Shown here piece after piece: positions 27,150 to 35,379 of a stretch of DNA of 64,000 bases (position 1 is its first letter; the number at the start of each line of letters is the position of its first letter). The position numbers were made by a program, and so were the translations under genes. Origin of the DNA: Bacteroidales bacterium (GTDB lineage Bacteria > Bacteroidota > Bacteroidia > Bacteroidales > UBA932); the NCBI GenBank assembly GCA_017546585.1, contig JAFYWC010000020.1:1-64000 (forward strand), in the 5' to 3' direction. The notes beneath the pieces were generated by a model. The model did no database searches. It had not been told where the DNA came from and saw only the letters and a list, made by a program, of their open reading frames with translations.

Positions 27150-27983
27150 TTATGCCAGTTTCTGGGTCAGTGCGATGAAGTCCTCGACACTCAGACGCTC
27201 AGGACGCAGTTCGAATACGGGATCCGATACAAACTCAGTCAACTGCTCCTCTGACCAGCCGAGACGATCCGCCTTTGCGCGGATAAGCGGCTTGAGCGAG
27301 TTGCGAAGCGTCTTGCGTCGCTGGTTGAAGCCGGTCTTGACGACTGTCTTGAACAATGCCTCGTCGCATCCGAGCTCTGTGCGCTGGTTGCGTACGAGTC
27401 TGATGACCGCAGACTTCACCTTTGGCGGAGGGTTGAATGCGCCCTCTCCGACAGTGAACAGGTATTCGATGTCATACCAGGCCTGAAGCAGCACCGAAAG
27501 GATGCCGTATGTCTTTGTGCCAGGCTTCTCGGCGATGCGCTCAGCCACCTCCTTCTGGATCATACATACCACCTGAGGCACCTGCTCCTTGTAGTCAAGC
27601 ACCTTGAAGAAGATCTGTGATGAGATGTTGTATGGGAAGTTTCCGATGACGCAGAACTGTCCCGGAAAGAATGTTTCGAGTTTGAGTTTGAGGAAGTCGG
27701 CTTCGATGAGCTTTCCGTTCACCTGAGGGAAGTGTACAAGGAGATAGTCAACTGATTCAGTATCAATCTCTACCATACGAAGATCCACCTCCGGTCTCTG
27801 AAGCACGTACTGTGTCAATACACCCATTCCCGGGCCGACCTCAAGTGCTGGCATAGGGTTCGATGCGTCGTGCTGAACGTCCAGACCCGGGCACGGAACG
27901 ATAAGTGCCTCTGCAATTCTCTGTGCAATAGAAAGGTCTGTCAAAAAATGCTGGCCAAGGGCCTTCTTAGCTCTAACTTCCAT
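27150..27983 (-). CDS. rsmA: 16S rRNA (adenine1518-N6/adenine1519-N6)-dimethyltransferase
   Basis: It dimethylates two adjacent adenines in the 3'-terminal hairpin of 16S rRNA, a late step in 30S assembly. The 277-residue protein has [18 protein letters not shown] at the start, the SAM-binding glycine motif [12 protein letters not shown], an acidic VEID motif, [10 protein letters not shown] (variant of the NLPYNI catalytic motif), and the C-terminal helical domain with [13 protein letters not shown] promoter with good spacing lies at 28005-28036. The DUF4252 gene follows after 21 bases. Confidence 0.96.
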   Translation of the reverse strand: MEVRAKKALGQHFLTDLSIAQRIAEALIVPCPGLDVQHDASNPMPALEVGPGMGVLTQYVLQRPEVDLRMVEIDTESVDYLLVHFPQVNGKLIEADFLKLKLETFFPGQFCVIGNFPYNISSQIFFKVLDYKEQVPQVVCMIQKEVAERIAEKPGTKTYGILSVLLQAWYDIEYLFTVGEGAFNPPPKVKSAVIRLVRNQRTELGCDEALFKTVVKTGFNQRRKTLRNSLKPLIRAKADRLGWSEEQLTEFVSDPVFELRPERLSVEDFIALTQKLA

Positions 27984-28004
27984 ATGTAACCGTATAAATT
28001 CCTA

Positions 28005-28036
28005 CAAATATAACCTCTTTCCTTTAAAACATCAAT
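28005..28036 (-). promoter_or_regulatory. Promoter of rsmA
   Basis: Minus-strand ATTG (28036-28033), a 20-base spacer and TATATTTG (28012-28005) match the Bacteroidetes consensus with one mismatch in the -33 box. Expected start is near 27998, giving a leader of about 15 bases. Confidence 0.65.
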
Positions 28037-28044
28037 ATCGACAA

Positions 28045-28077
28045 GATTGCCACGGCTTCCAAGAAGCCTCGCAATGA
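28045..28077. repeat. Short palindromic repeat (GTCATTGCGAGG family), copy 2
   Basis: It reads GATTGCCACGGCTTC... to GCCTCGCAATGA, the reverse orientation of copy 1. GGCTTC pairs with GAAGCC around a short loop. It lies between the EamA transporter stop and the rsmA promoter. Confidence 0.65.
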
Positions 28078-28086
28078 TGCGGTGAT

Positions 28087-29112
28087 TTAGTTGGTTCCGA
28101 TCCAGATGAACGCCATTCCGACGAGGATGATAGCCAGGTCGATGAGTTTTGCGCGGAGGTTCCTCTCCTTGAAGAAGATGACGGCGCAGGCGAACGAGAC
28201 GATCACCGAACTGCGTCTTACCAGCGACACTACGGAAATCATCGACTCAGGGTTGTTCAGCGATGTGAAGTATGCGAAATCGGCGAAGCAGATGAACAGC
28301 GAAATGAGCGGAATGGTCCATCTCCACTGGAACGGTGTGGTTTCGCTGCGCTTCGGATACCATACCAGGCCGCAGATCACTGCCATAATGATCATCTGGT
28401 AGAGGTTGAACCAGCTCTGCACGAACATAGGGCAGAGCTCCTTCATTATGTACTTGTCGTATAGGCCGCTGACGGCTCCGAGAATCGCCGCCAGACCCAC
28501 GCACCATATCCACTTGTTCCTCTTGAAGTCGATGGATTCCTTCTTTCCTGCACGGCTCATCAGGTAGATGGAGAGCAGCGTCAGCAGGACGCCGATCCAT
28601 TGGTATGCGTTCAGCCTTTCGCCGAAAAGCAGCACGGCTCCCACAAGCACGAGCACCGGCCTGGTCGCGTTGATCGGGCCGACGATCGTAAGCGGCAGGT
28701 GCTTCAGACCGAAATATCCGCAGATCCACGACGACAGCACGATGAATGCCTTCAGCACCACCAGCAGATGCGCTTTTACCGTGGCGGATAAAGCGCTGTG
28801 CGTCAGCGAGTTGCTGAAACCTCGTGCCGCCAGAGGGGAGCACGCACTTTCAGGAAGTGACTGTGCGTCAGCGAGTTGCGCGCCACGCAAAACGTCGCTT
28901 TCGAAGGGGGCGGTGTCGAGGAAGGTGCCTGTGAACCAGCCGAATCCGCCGATGTAATCCAGCAGAAATGGCGAGAATATCAGTGTAGAGAACACCGTAT
29001 TCAGGAAGAGGACAGGAAGCACGGCGTTTCCCTTGAGGGACGCCTTTTTCGATGTATCATAGAATCCGAGAAGTGTCGCGGATACGAAAGCCAGAACCAA
29101 CCACATAGGCAA
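28087..29112 (-). CDS. EamA/DMT-superfamily transporter carrying a repeat-derived insert
   Basis: An inner-membrane drug/metabolite-type transporter with two five-helix EamA repeats; substrate unknown. Of 341 residues, the N-terminal repeat includes LGFYDTSKKASLKGNAVLP and VGPINATRPVLVLVGA, and the C-terminal repeat GAVSGLYDKYIMKE and VSLVRRSSVIVSF. Compared with what I recall of Bacteroides homologs, the loop before KAHLLVVLKAF is about 30 residues longer. That extra part (about 78-106) is encoded by 28796-28879: two 19-bp direct repeats flank DNA almost identical to the hairpin core of the 112-bp element. The frame stays open. The gene is divergent from aspS. Confidence 0.85.
   Translation of the reverse strand: MPMWLVLAFVSATLLGFYDTSKKASLKGNAVLPVLFLNTVFSTLIFSPFLLDYIGGFGWFTGTFLDTAPFESDVLRGAQLADAQSLPESACSPLAARGFSNSLTHSALSATVKAHLLVVLKAFIVLSSWICGYFGLKHLPLTIVGPINATRPVLVLVGAVLLFGERLNAYQWIGVLLTLLSIYLMSRAGKKESIDFKRNKWIWCVGLAAILGAVSGLYDKYIMKELCPMFVQSWFNLYQMIIMAVICGLVWYPKRSETTPFQWRWTIPLISLFICFADFAYFTSLNNPESMISVVSLVRRSSVIVSFACAVIFFKERNLRAKLIDLAIILVGMAFIWIGTN
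28796..28879. repeat. Hairpin core of the 112-bp element inserted in frame in the EamA gene, with flanking direct repeats
   Basis: CTGTGCGTCAGCGAGTTGC occurs at 28796-28814 and 28861-28879. Between them, 28823-28846 matches the core of element copy C at 23 of 24 positions and copy A at 22 of 24. The flanks CTGAAA (28814-28819) and TTTCAG (28848-28853) extend the hairpin with a mismatched bulge. The two direct repeats are 65 bases apart, so they are read in different frames (QLADAQ and NSLTHS). Confidence 0.8.
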
Positions 29113-29129
29113 TAATCATTTTAGGGCTG

Positions 29130-29137
29130 CAAATGTA
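29130..29137 (-). promoter_or_regulatory. Candidate -7 element of the EamA gene
   Basis: Minus-strand TACATTTG matches TAnnTTTG, 17 bases before the ATG at 29112. No TTTG at -33 spacing was found. Confidence 0.4.
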
Positions 29138-29158
29138 TCACAATTATTATTTATTTCG

Positions 29159-29166
29159 TATTTTTG
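29159..29166 (+). promoter_or_regulatory. Candidate -7 element of aspS
   Basis: TATTTTTG matches TAnnTTTG, 34 bases before the aspS ATG. The -33 box is not recognisable. With 29130-29137 it forms a divergent promoter region in the 88-bp gap. Confidence 0.45.
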
Positions 29167-29200
29167 TAAGTTTTTAGGAAGAAAATAAACAACAGATAAT

Positions 29201-30973
29201 ATGTACAGAACACACACCTGCGGAGAACTCCGCATTGAAAATGTAGGCCAGACAGTTACACTGGCAGGATGGGTGCAGAAGTCAAGAAAGCTTGGCGGTA
29301 TGACATTCGTTGACCTCAGAGACCGTTACGGCATCACTCAGCTCGTTGTGGATGCACACGCGGCACAGGAGCTTGTAGAGACTGCTGCAAGCCTCGGTCG
29401 TGAGTGGGTGCTTCAGGTTACCGGTGAGGTTATCGAGCGTCAGAGCAAGAACCCTAAGATGGATACAGGTGACATCGAGATCAGCCTCAGCGAGATCAAG
29501 GTGCTCAACAAGGCCAACACTCCTCCGTTCACAATCGAGGAGGAGAGCGACGGAGGCGAGGAGCTCAGAGCGAAGTACCGCTACCTCGACCTTCGTAGAG
29601 GACCTCTCCAGAGAGCGCTCAGGATCCGTCACCAGATCGCACACGAAGTACGCAACTATCTCGATGCTCAGAACTTCCTCGAGATCGAGACTCCATACCT
29701 CATCAAGTCTACTCCGGAGGGAGCACGTGACTTTGTGGTTCCTTCACGTATGAACCCGGGTCAGTTCTATGCTCTTCCACAGTCTCCACAGACATTCAAG
29801 CAGCTCCTTATGGTTGCCGGCTACGACCGTTACTTCCAGATCGTACGCTGCTTCCGTGACGAGGATCTCCGTGCTGACCGTCAGCCTGAGTTCACTCAGA
29901 TCGACTGCGAGATGTCATTCGTAGAGCAAGAGGACGTACTCAACACATTCGAGGGAATGATGAGAACCCTCTTCAAGAACGTTCTCAACGTGGAGATCGC
30001 TGAGCGCATCCCACGTATGAGCTGGTACGACGCTATGGATTTCTACGGTTCAGACAAGCCGGATATCCGTTTCGATATGAAGATCCACGAGATCACTGAC
30101 CTCGTCAAGGGTTACGGTTTCTCAGTATTCGATGGCGTAGACTACATCGGTGCAATCAACGTTGAGGGTACTGCAAACTACACCCGCAAGCAGATCGACG
30201 AGCTCACAGAGTGGGTGAAGAGACCTCAGGTGGGTGCAAAGGGACTCGTTTACATCAAGATCAACGAGGACGGCAGCATCAAGTCTTCTATCGACAAGTT
30301 CTACACACCAGAGCAGCTCCAGGCTGTCGCTGACCGCCTCGGCGCAAAGAAGGGCGATATGCTCCTCGTAATGTGCGGTGCAAAGAGAAAGACCCAGAAT
30401 ATGCTCGGAGTACTCCGTATCGAGATGGGTAACCGCCTCGGTCTCCGCGATCCTTTCAACTTCGCACCTCTCTGGGTGGTTGACTTCCCTCTCGTGGAGT
30501 GGGACGACGAGACTCAGCGTTTCTACGCTATGCACCATCCGTTCACAGCTCCTAAGCCAGAGCACCTTGAGCTCTTCTACAGCGACAAGAAGGAAGACCT
30601 CGAGAAGGTATGTGCAAACGCATATGACTTCGTTCTCAACGGAACAGAGCTCGGTGGTGGATCTATCCGTATCCACGAGGCGGCAATGCAGGAGCGTATG
30701 TTCGAGGTTCTCGGCATCTCTAAGGAGGACGCAGAGTACAAGTTCGGCTTCATCATCAACGCATTCAAGTTCGGTGCACCTCCACACGGCGGTCTCGCAT
30801 TCGGCTTCGACCGCGTATGTTCGCTCTTCGGTGGCCAGGAGACAATCCGTGACTACATCGCATTCCCTAAGAACAACCAGGGCCGCGACGTGATGATCGA
30901 TTCTCCATCACTCATCGACCAGGTGCAGATGGACGAGCTCTTCCTCGAGTCAAAGGCAGAAATCAACAAATAA
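29201..30973 (+). CDS. aspS: Aspartyl-tRNA synthetase
   Basis: It charges tRNA-Asp (or Asp/Asn in the non-discriminating form) with aspartate. The 590-residue class II enzyme is of bacterial length. It has the N-terminal anticodon-binding OB fold ([41 protein letters not shown]), motif 2 around [23 protein letters not shown], the bacterial GAD insertion between motifs 2 and 3 (about 290-420), and motif 3 at [15 protein letters not shown]. The anticodon-domain residues that separate discriminating from non-discriminating enzymes were not judged. Codon use is strongly biased. A lipoprotein gene starts 13 bases downstream and is probably co-transcribed. Confidence 0.97.
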   Translation: MYRTHTCGELRIENVGQTVTLAGWVQKSRKLGGMTFVDLRDRYGITQLVVDAHAAQELVETAASLGREWVLQVTGEVIERQSKNPKMDTGDIEISLSEIKVLNKANTPPFTIEEESDGGEELRAKYRYLDLRRGPLQRALRIRHQIAHEVRNYLDAQNFLEIETPYLIKSTPEGARDFVVPSRMNPGQFYALPQSPQTFKQLLMVAGYDRYFQIVRCFRDEDLRADRQPEFTQIDCEMSFVEQEDVLNTFEGMMRTLFKNVLNVEIAERIPRMSWYDAMDFYGSDKPDIRFDMKIHEITDLVKGYGFSVFDGVDYIGAINVEGTANYTRKQIDELTEWVKRPQVGAKGLVYIKINEDGSIKSSIDKFYTPEQLQAVADRLGAKKGDMLLVMCGAKRKTQNMLGVLRIEMGNRLGLRDPFNFAPLWVVDFPLVEWDDETQRFYAMHHPFTAPKPEHLELFYSDKKEDLEKVCANAYDFVLNGTELGGGSIRIHEAAMQERMFEVLGISKEDAEYKFGFIINAFKFGAPPHGGLAFGFDRVCSLFGGQETIRDYIAFPKNNQGRDVMIDSPSLIDQVQMDELFLESKAEINK

Positions 30974-30986
30974 TCCCCCGACGACT

Positions 30987-33047
30987 ATGAAAAAATATAT
31001 TCTTTGTCTCTTCAGCGCACTTGCGCTTCTCCTTGTTGGATGTACAAACCAGCCGCCGCCAGAGGTGATCAAGTGTGAGGTTACCCTTACTGAAGGCATT
31101 GCAACCGACTCACAGGTAGAGTTCTACCTTTCGGCGACAAACGCCGAGGAGGTTGCATACCTCTGTGTGAACACTTCTGAGGAAACTCTCGTGATCTCTG
31201 CAGAGACACTTTTCGAGACCGGAGAGATCTTTACAGCTACTGTGGATCCGGTGCAGCATCAGATCGAGAACCTCAAGCCTGATACAGAGTATACTGTCTA
31301 TGCGGCTTCAAGAGCCAAGGTGGAAGACAAGTATTACTACAGCGACGTGGCTTCGATCGTTATGAATACTGCCGGCATCCCAAAGATGCTTGAGTTCGTG
31401 TCTTCTTCAAAGACCGGCTTCTCTTACAAGGTGACTGTAGAGGAAGGCAAGGCATACCTCCACACATACTTCGAGGGCTGGTTCTTCGAGTACAACTACG
31501 AGATGAACAAGTACATTTCGGAGGCTAGCGGTGAGGAGTTCGATGCGAGCATCTTCATCCTCAACCTTCTTGCGACATACGGATCGCTCGGCAAGGACTC
31601 CCAGACAATCGACTGGTACGCAGGCCAGGAGAGCGAGGTCCGTGGCGAAGTGTTCCTCGTTCCGGGCATCAGATATTATGCTGCCGCAGCATTGTTCGAC
31701 GAGGAGACTGGTATGTGGGTAGAGGGCGAGAAGCCTGAGATCATCCAGTTCGAAATGGATAAGCCTGGTGAATCTTCACAGACAATCAACTGCTCGGTTG
31801 ACGGCATTTCTCCTTATTCTGTAAACATCCGTATGGAGTGTGACGAGAATCTCGTGAACTTCTATATGTACAACCTCTACAGACTTTCAGACTACAAGAC
31901 TTATGTGGCAGAAAACGGTATCGAGGGAATGAAGAGCTATGTTTCAGAGTATGGCTACGGAAAGGGCAACACATACACTGACACTTGGACTGTAGAGCCA
32001 GGCACATCATATATGCTCTGCGTTTATGGTGTAGACTACAACGGTGACGATTTCTACACAGAACTCCAGGTGAACGTTCCGCTTCCGGAGGCGAAGATCT
32101 ACCTCTCTATGGAGCCGTATGAGCGTGATCTCGAGGGCTACAATACTTACAACACACTCAAGGTAGACGCTTCATTCTCGAACTTCATCGGCCTTGACTA
32201 TGAGGAGTCTGTATTCTGCCTTTCAGGCGGTCCTGTAGAGAAGAGCCTCTTCGATATGGCTATCGAGTCAGTAGGTATGAGCGGTACACTTGAGGAGCTT
32301 CAGGAGTACGGCGAGATGATGTATGTCCTCGGAAATGCATATTTCGGCCTCCATCCGGTGACTGTAAACGACGCCATCCTCGCTTCACTCAAGGAGAAGA
32401 ACTCGTTCAGTATGATCCATTCCGGTCTCCAGCCTGATACAGAATATGTATATATGGTGGTTGCCCAGTACGACGGCAAGACTATGTGCCGCCTCGCTGC
32501 AGCAAAGACTGACGAGGAGCCTGTCCTTGTTGAGGAGCTTGACGCATACAAGGCATTCCTCGGCAACTGGACAGTGACAGGAAAGCAGACTGATGACTGG
32601 GCTACTTACAATACATTCAATCTCAAGATTGCACGTCTCACATCTAACCGCAGCTTCAAGATTTATGGCTGGTCAAACCAGCAGGTAGGTCAGGACTTCC
32701 CGTTCGAGGCAAGCTTTGACGAGGCGACCGGCAAGATCAAGATCCAGACTCCACAGGTTCTCGGAAAGGTTACAATCAACGACTATGAGTATGAGGTTCA
32801 TTTCGTCGGCAAGGCTTACAAGTCAGGAAGCGATCAGCTCATCGTTCTCGGTGATTACGAGGGCCTCGCTTATGTCGGCAGAATCAATGAGCCATACCTT
32901 ACACTCCTCGGCGAGATGCCTCAGTACGCAGGCCAGTGGTGGGAGTACAAGTCAATGTCTTATGTGCTCTACGACGCTGCAGAAAAGCAGTACTACGCTC
33001 TTGAGCCGTACGATCTCGTATACTTCCAGACCGTCAGAGCAAACTAG
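30987..33047 (+). CDS. Large lipoprotein with fibronectin type III-like repeats
   Basis: A 686-residue lipoprotein with signal MKKYILCLFSALALLLVGCT and lipobox LVGC. Residues about 30-130 resemble an FN3-like module with the recurring NLKPDTEYTVYAASRA pattern. Similar motifs recur later (PGTSYMLCVYGVDY, LQPDTEYVYMVVAQYD), so at least three modules are likely. The last ~150 residues (starting FLGNWTVTGKQTDDWATYN) look like a separate beta-barrel-like domain with a balanced Gly/aromatic pattern. No catalytic motif is recognised. It is 13 bases after aspS, an unusual partner for a surface protein, and ends four bases before copy B of the 112-bp element. Confidence 0.65.
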   Translation: MKKYILCLFSALALLLVGCTNQPPPEVIKCEVTLTEGIATDSQVEFYLSATNAEEVAYLCVNTSEETLVISAETLFETGEIFTATVDPVQHQIENLKPDTEYTVYAASRAKVEDKYYYSDVASIVMNTAGIPKMLEFVSSSKTGFSYKVTVEEGKAYLHTYFEGWFFEYNYEMNKYISEASGEEFDASIFILNLLATYGSLGKDSQTIDWYAGQESEVRGEVFLVPGIRYYAAAALFDEETGMWVEGEKPEIIQFEMDKPGESSQTINCSVDGISPYSVNIRMECDENLVNFYMYNLYRLSDYKTYVAENGIEGMKSYVSEYGYGKGNTYTDTWTVEPGTSYMLCVYGVDYNGDDFYTELQVNVPLPEAKIYLSMEPYERDLEGYNTYNTLKVDASFSNFIGLDYEESVFCLSGGPVEKSLFDMAIESVGMSGTLEELQEYGEMMYVLGNAYFGLHPVTVNDAILASLKEKNSFSMIHSGLQPDTEYVYMVVAQYDGKTMCRLAAAKTDEEPVLVEELDAYKAFLGNWTVTGKQTDDWATYNTFNLKIARLTSNRSFKIYGWSNQQVGQDFPFEASFDEATGKIKIQTPQVLGKVTINDYEYEVHFVGKAYKSGSDQLIVLGDYEGLAYVGRINEPYLTLLGEMPQYAGQWWEYKSMSYVLYDAAEKQYYALEPYDLVYFQTVRAN

Positions 33048-33051
33048 TTTT

Positions 33052-33163
33052 TGCGTGAAATATAAATCGCTGTGATTCAGCGTAATATGAAATATGCGTG
33101 CTGCCATTGGGGAGCACGCATATTTTGTAAGTAAGTATGTGTCAGTGTGTTGCATTTCACGCT
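33052..33163. repeat. 112-bp palindromic element, copy B
   Basis: Ends TGCGTGAAAT and ATTTCACGCT (one mismatch at the first base). Inner hairpin CGCTG/CAGCG with a changed loop (TGATT for ATATC in copy A), and a 13-bp central hairpin (33090-33102 with 33113-33125). The sequence differs from copy A mostly outside the stems or in paired positions, which suggests selection on structure. It fills the junction between two convergent genes. Confidence 0.85.
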
Positions 33164-33175
33164 GAAAACGAGTTT

Positions 33176-35317
33176 CTAGAGGCCGATTTCTTCGATGATG
33201 CGGGTCATTCCGGCGTAGCGGTCGAGAGTCCAGAGGATGAAGCGGATGTCGACGCATACGCATTTATTGTAGCCGTCCTGGCACCATACGTCGCTTGAGA
33301 GCGACTCCTTGTTGCCGTCGAAGGCGAGGCCGATAAGCTCGCCGCGCGAGTTGAGGACCGGACTGCCGGAGTTGCCGCCGGTGATGTCGTTGTCGGTAAG
33401 GAAGTCCACATACATCTGCGAGCCGTTCTCGCCGAAGCCCCATCTGCCCCACTGCTTCGCGCTGTAGAGGAGGTACTGTCTGTCGTTGAGGTAGAAGTCG
33501 TACTCGGCAGGGTTGAACTTCTCGAGGATGCCGGCAGGAGTTGTCTTCCAGTCGCAGACTGTGCCGTCGTAAGGCTCGATACCGCCTACTGTACCGTAGG
33601 TGATTCGCATAGTGGAATTCGCATCAGGATACTGCGGAATGCCCTTGTCGAGTCGCATCTGATAGAGTGCGCGGGTGAACTCAGACTCGAGGTCGAGAAG
33701 GCTGAGGCCGTTCTCCGCCACTGTCTTTGCATCGTTGAATGCTGTGATCTTCACCTCCATAATGAACTTGCAGAGAGGATCCTCCACGATCTCCTCCTGC
33801 GGAACCTCCTTGGCCATAATCCTCGCTATGCCCTCCTCAGAAGTGAACACACTGTTGTTCCAGAGATACTCTGCAAATGCCTTGGTGTCGCATACTCCGT
33901 CTACGGTGAACTTCGCGAGAAGCTCCTTCTGCCAGTCGGTGAAGTATTTCGAGTCGATATTGTTCACATACTCCGCAATGGCGTAATCCATAAGTTCGCG
34001 CTCCACGCGGAGATCGATCTCCGCATATTCCCTCTCCTGGCGAGTGCCTGCTCCGTGCGGATTTCTGGCGTTGTGAGCCCTTCTCACGATAAGGCCGAGC
34101 CTTGTGCCGCGGATGATGGTCTCGCGGAAATAAACGGCGTTTCTCTCCGGTCCTGACACGGCTGCATATGTATCCTTCAGATTCTGAAGAAGGTTGCCCC
34201 ATTTTTCCTTGCGCTCATCGGAAGCGTCCACCCATTCCTGGAACTCAGCCTCCTCGACCGCCTTCTGTCCGATCACATCAAATCTTGCGCAGCAGTCAAC
34301 CTCGCCGCTGTAAAGCTCCTGGACGTTGCTGAGGCTGAAGAAATAGTCTGAATACTTCAGGCGTACCTCAGGATCCTTGTCCATCCACTTCTTGATGATG
34401 CCCATCTGATCTCCGCGGATCCTGTTGCTGATAGGGTGCTTGAGGTTCTCGGTGAAGTCCACCTCGTATGAACTGCTGTAACGGTTGGTTCTGCCAGGGT
34501 AGCCGATGATCATAGTGTAGTCGCCTTCCTGGTAGCCGTCGAGGGAAATCTTGAGCTTTGCAGCAGGCTTCAAAGGCACATTGTCCTTCGAATACTCGGC
34601 AGGGGATCCGTCAGGAGCCGTGTACACTCGATACATAGCGAAGTCGCACTTGTGCTGCGGCCACTCCCAGTTGTCGATGTCTCCGCCGAAGGCGGCAGAC
34701 GACACTGGGGGAGCAGCGACGAGACGCACGTCGCGGTAGACCTCATAGAGGGCGATGTAGTACCTCGAACCCTTCCACATAGATGCAAGCCAGGCATCCA
34801 TACCGGTCTTCTCCTTGTACTCCTTCTCCATAGTGAAGCTGAGCTTGCGGATGCCGGTAGGTATTCCCTGGGCTCTCAGTTCGGCCTTAAGTTCCTCCAC
34901 CTCGTCTGTCACGTCGATGACCTTCTTGAGGAAGTACACGCTCTTGTTCTTGATGTTCACTTCCTCGTCAGATCTGAACGCCCAGAATCCCTCCTCCAGA
35001 TAGTTGTGCTCCGGAGTGCTGAGACCGTGGATGTCGCTGTATGCACAGTGGTGGTTGGTGATGAGAAGGCCTTCGTCAGAAATGATGCTTCCGGTGCATC
35101 CGAACTCCATCGAGACAACCGCGTCAGACACCGATGCTCCCGGCGCATCCGCATTGTATATCTCTCCGGCAGAAAGCTCGAGACCGCGCTCCTGCATCTT
35201 CTTTTCCAGTGCGGCATCGATGGCATTGATCATCCACATACCCTCGTCCGCCATAGCGCTATAGCTGCCTATCACAGCAGCCATAGCGGTCAATATTGCT
35301 TTTCTGCTTATTGTCAT
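33176..35317 (-). CDS. S46-family dipeptidyl-peptidase, second paralog (DPP7-like)
   Basis: A periplasmic serine exopeptidase of 713 residues from ATG 35317 (MTISRKAIL); an in-frame TTG lies three bases earlier. Signal peptide ends before DEGMW, as in the paralog at 18680-20821. Triad: His in LITNHHCAYSD, Asp in DIDNWEWPQHKCDF, Ser in TGGNSGSPVLN. The residue 18 after the Ser is Gly (LAFDGNKE), the DPP7 rather than DPP11 state. It differs from the first paralog in many loops, including a longer mid-region, so substrate range may differ. It lies at the end of the minus-strand envelope cluster, 62 bases after the 4Fe-4S gene, with a palindromic repeat between. Confidence 0.93.
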   Translation of the reverse strand: MTISRKAILTAMAAVIGSYSAMADEGMWMINAIDAALEKKMQERGLELSAGEIYNADAPGASVSDAVVSMEFGCTGSIISDEGLLITNHHCAYSDIHGLSTPEHNYLEEGFWAFRSDEEVNIKNKSVYFLKKVIDVTDEVEELKAELRAQGIPTGIRKLSFTMEKEYKEKTGMDAWLASMWKGSRYYIALYEVYRDVRLVAAPPVSSAAFGGDIDNWEWPQHKCDFAMYRVYTAPDGSPAEYSKDNVPLKPAAKLKISLDGYQEGDYTMIIGYPGRTNRYSSSYEVDFTENLKHPISNRIRGDQMGIIKKWMDKDPEVRLKYSDYFFSLSNVQELYSGEVDCCARFDVIGQKAVEEAEFQEWVDASDERKEKWGNLLQNLKDTYAAVSGPERNAVYFRETIIRGTRLGLIVRRAHNARNPHGAGTRQEREYAEIDLRVERELMDYAIAEYVNNIDSKYFTDWQKELLAKFTVDGVCDTKAFAEYLWNNSVFTSEEGIARIMAKEVPQEEIVEDPLCKFIMEVKITAFNDAKTVAENGLSLLDLESEFTRALYQMRLDKGIPQYPDANSTMRITYGTVGGIEPYDGTVCDWKTTPAGILEKFNPAEYDFYLNDRQYLLYSAKQWGRWGFGENGSQMYVDFLTDNDITGGNSGSPVLNSRGELIGLAFDGNKESLSSDVWCQDGYNKCVCVDIRFILWTLDRYAGMTRIIEEIGL

Positions 35318-35327
35318 CAATGTTAAA

Positions 35328-35361
35328 GATTGCCACGTCGCTACGCTTCTCGCAATGACGT
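35328..35361. repeat. Short palindromic repeat (GTCATTGCGAGG family), copy 3
   Basis: From GATTGCCACGTCGC to CTCGCAATGACGT, between the 4Fe-4S gene stop and the second S46 gene. Same family and orientation as copy 2. Confidence 0.65.
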
Positions 35362-35379
35362 GTATGACTATCCTAATAA

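Noticed and set aside
28796..28879. Frameshift or sequencing error in the EamA gene
   Set aside because: The frame is open on both sides, both EamA repeats are complete, and the extra DNA matches a real repeat element.
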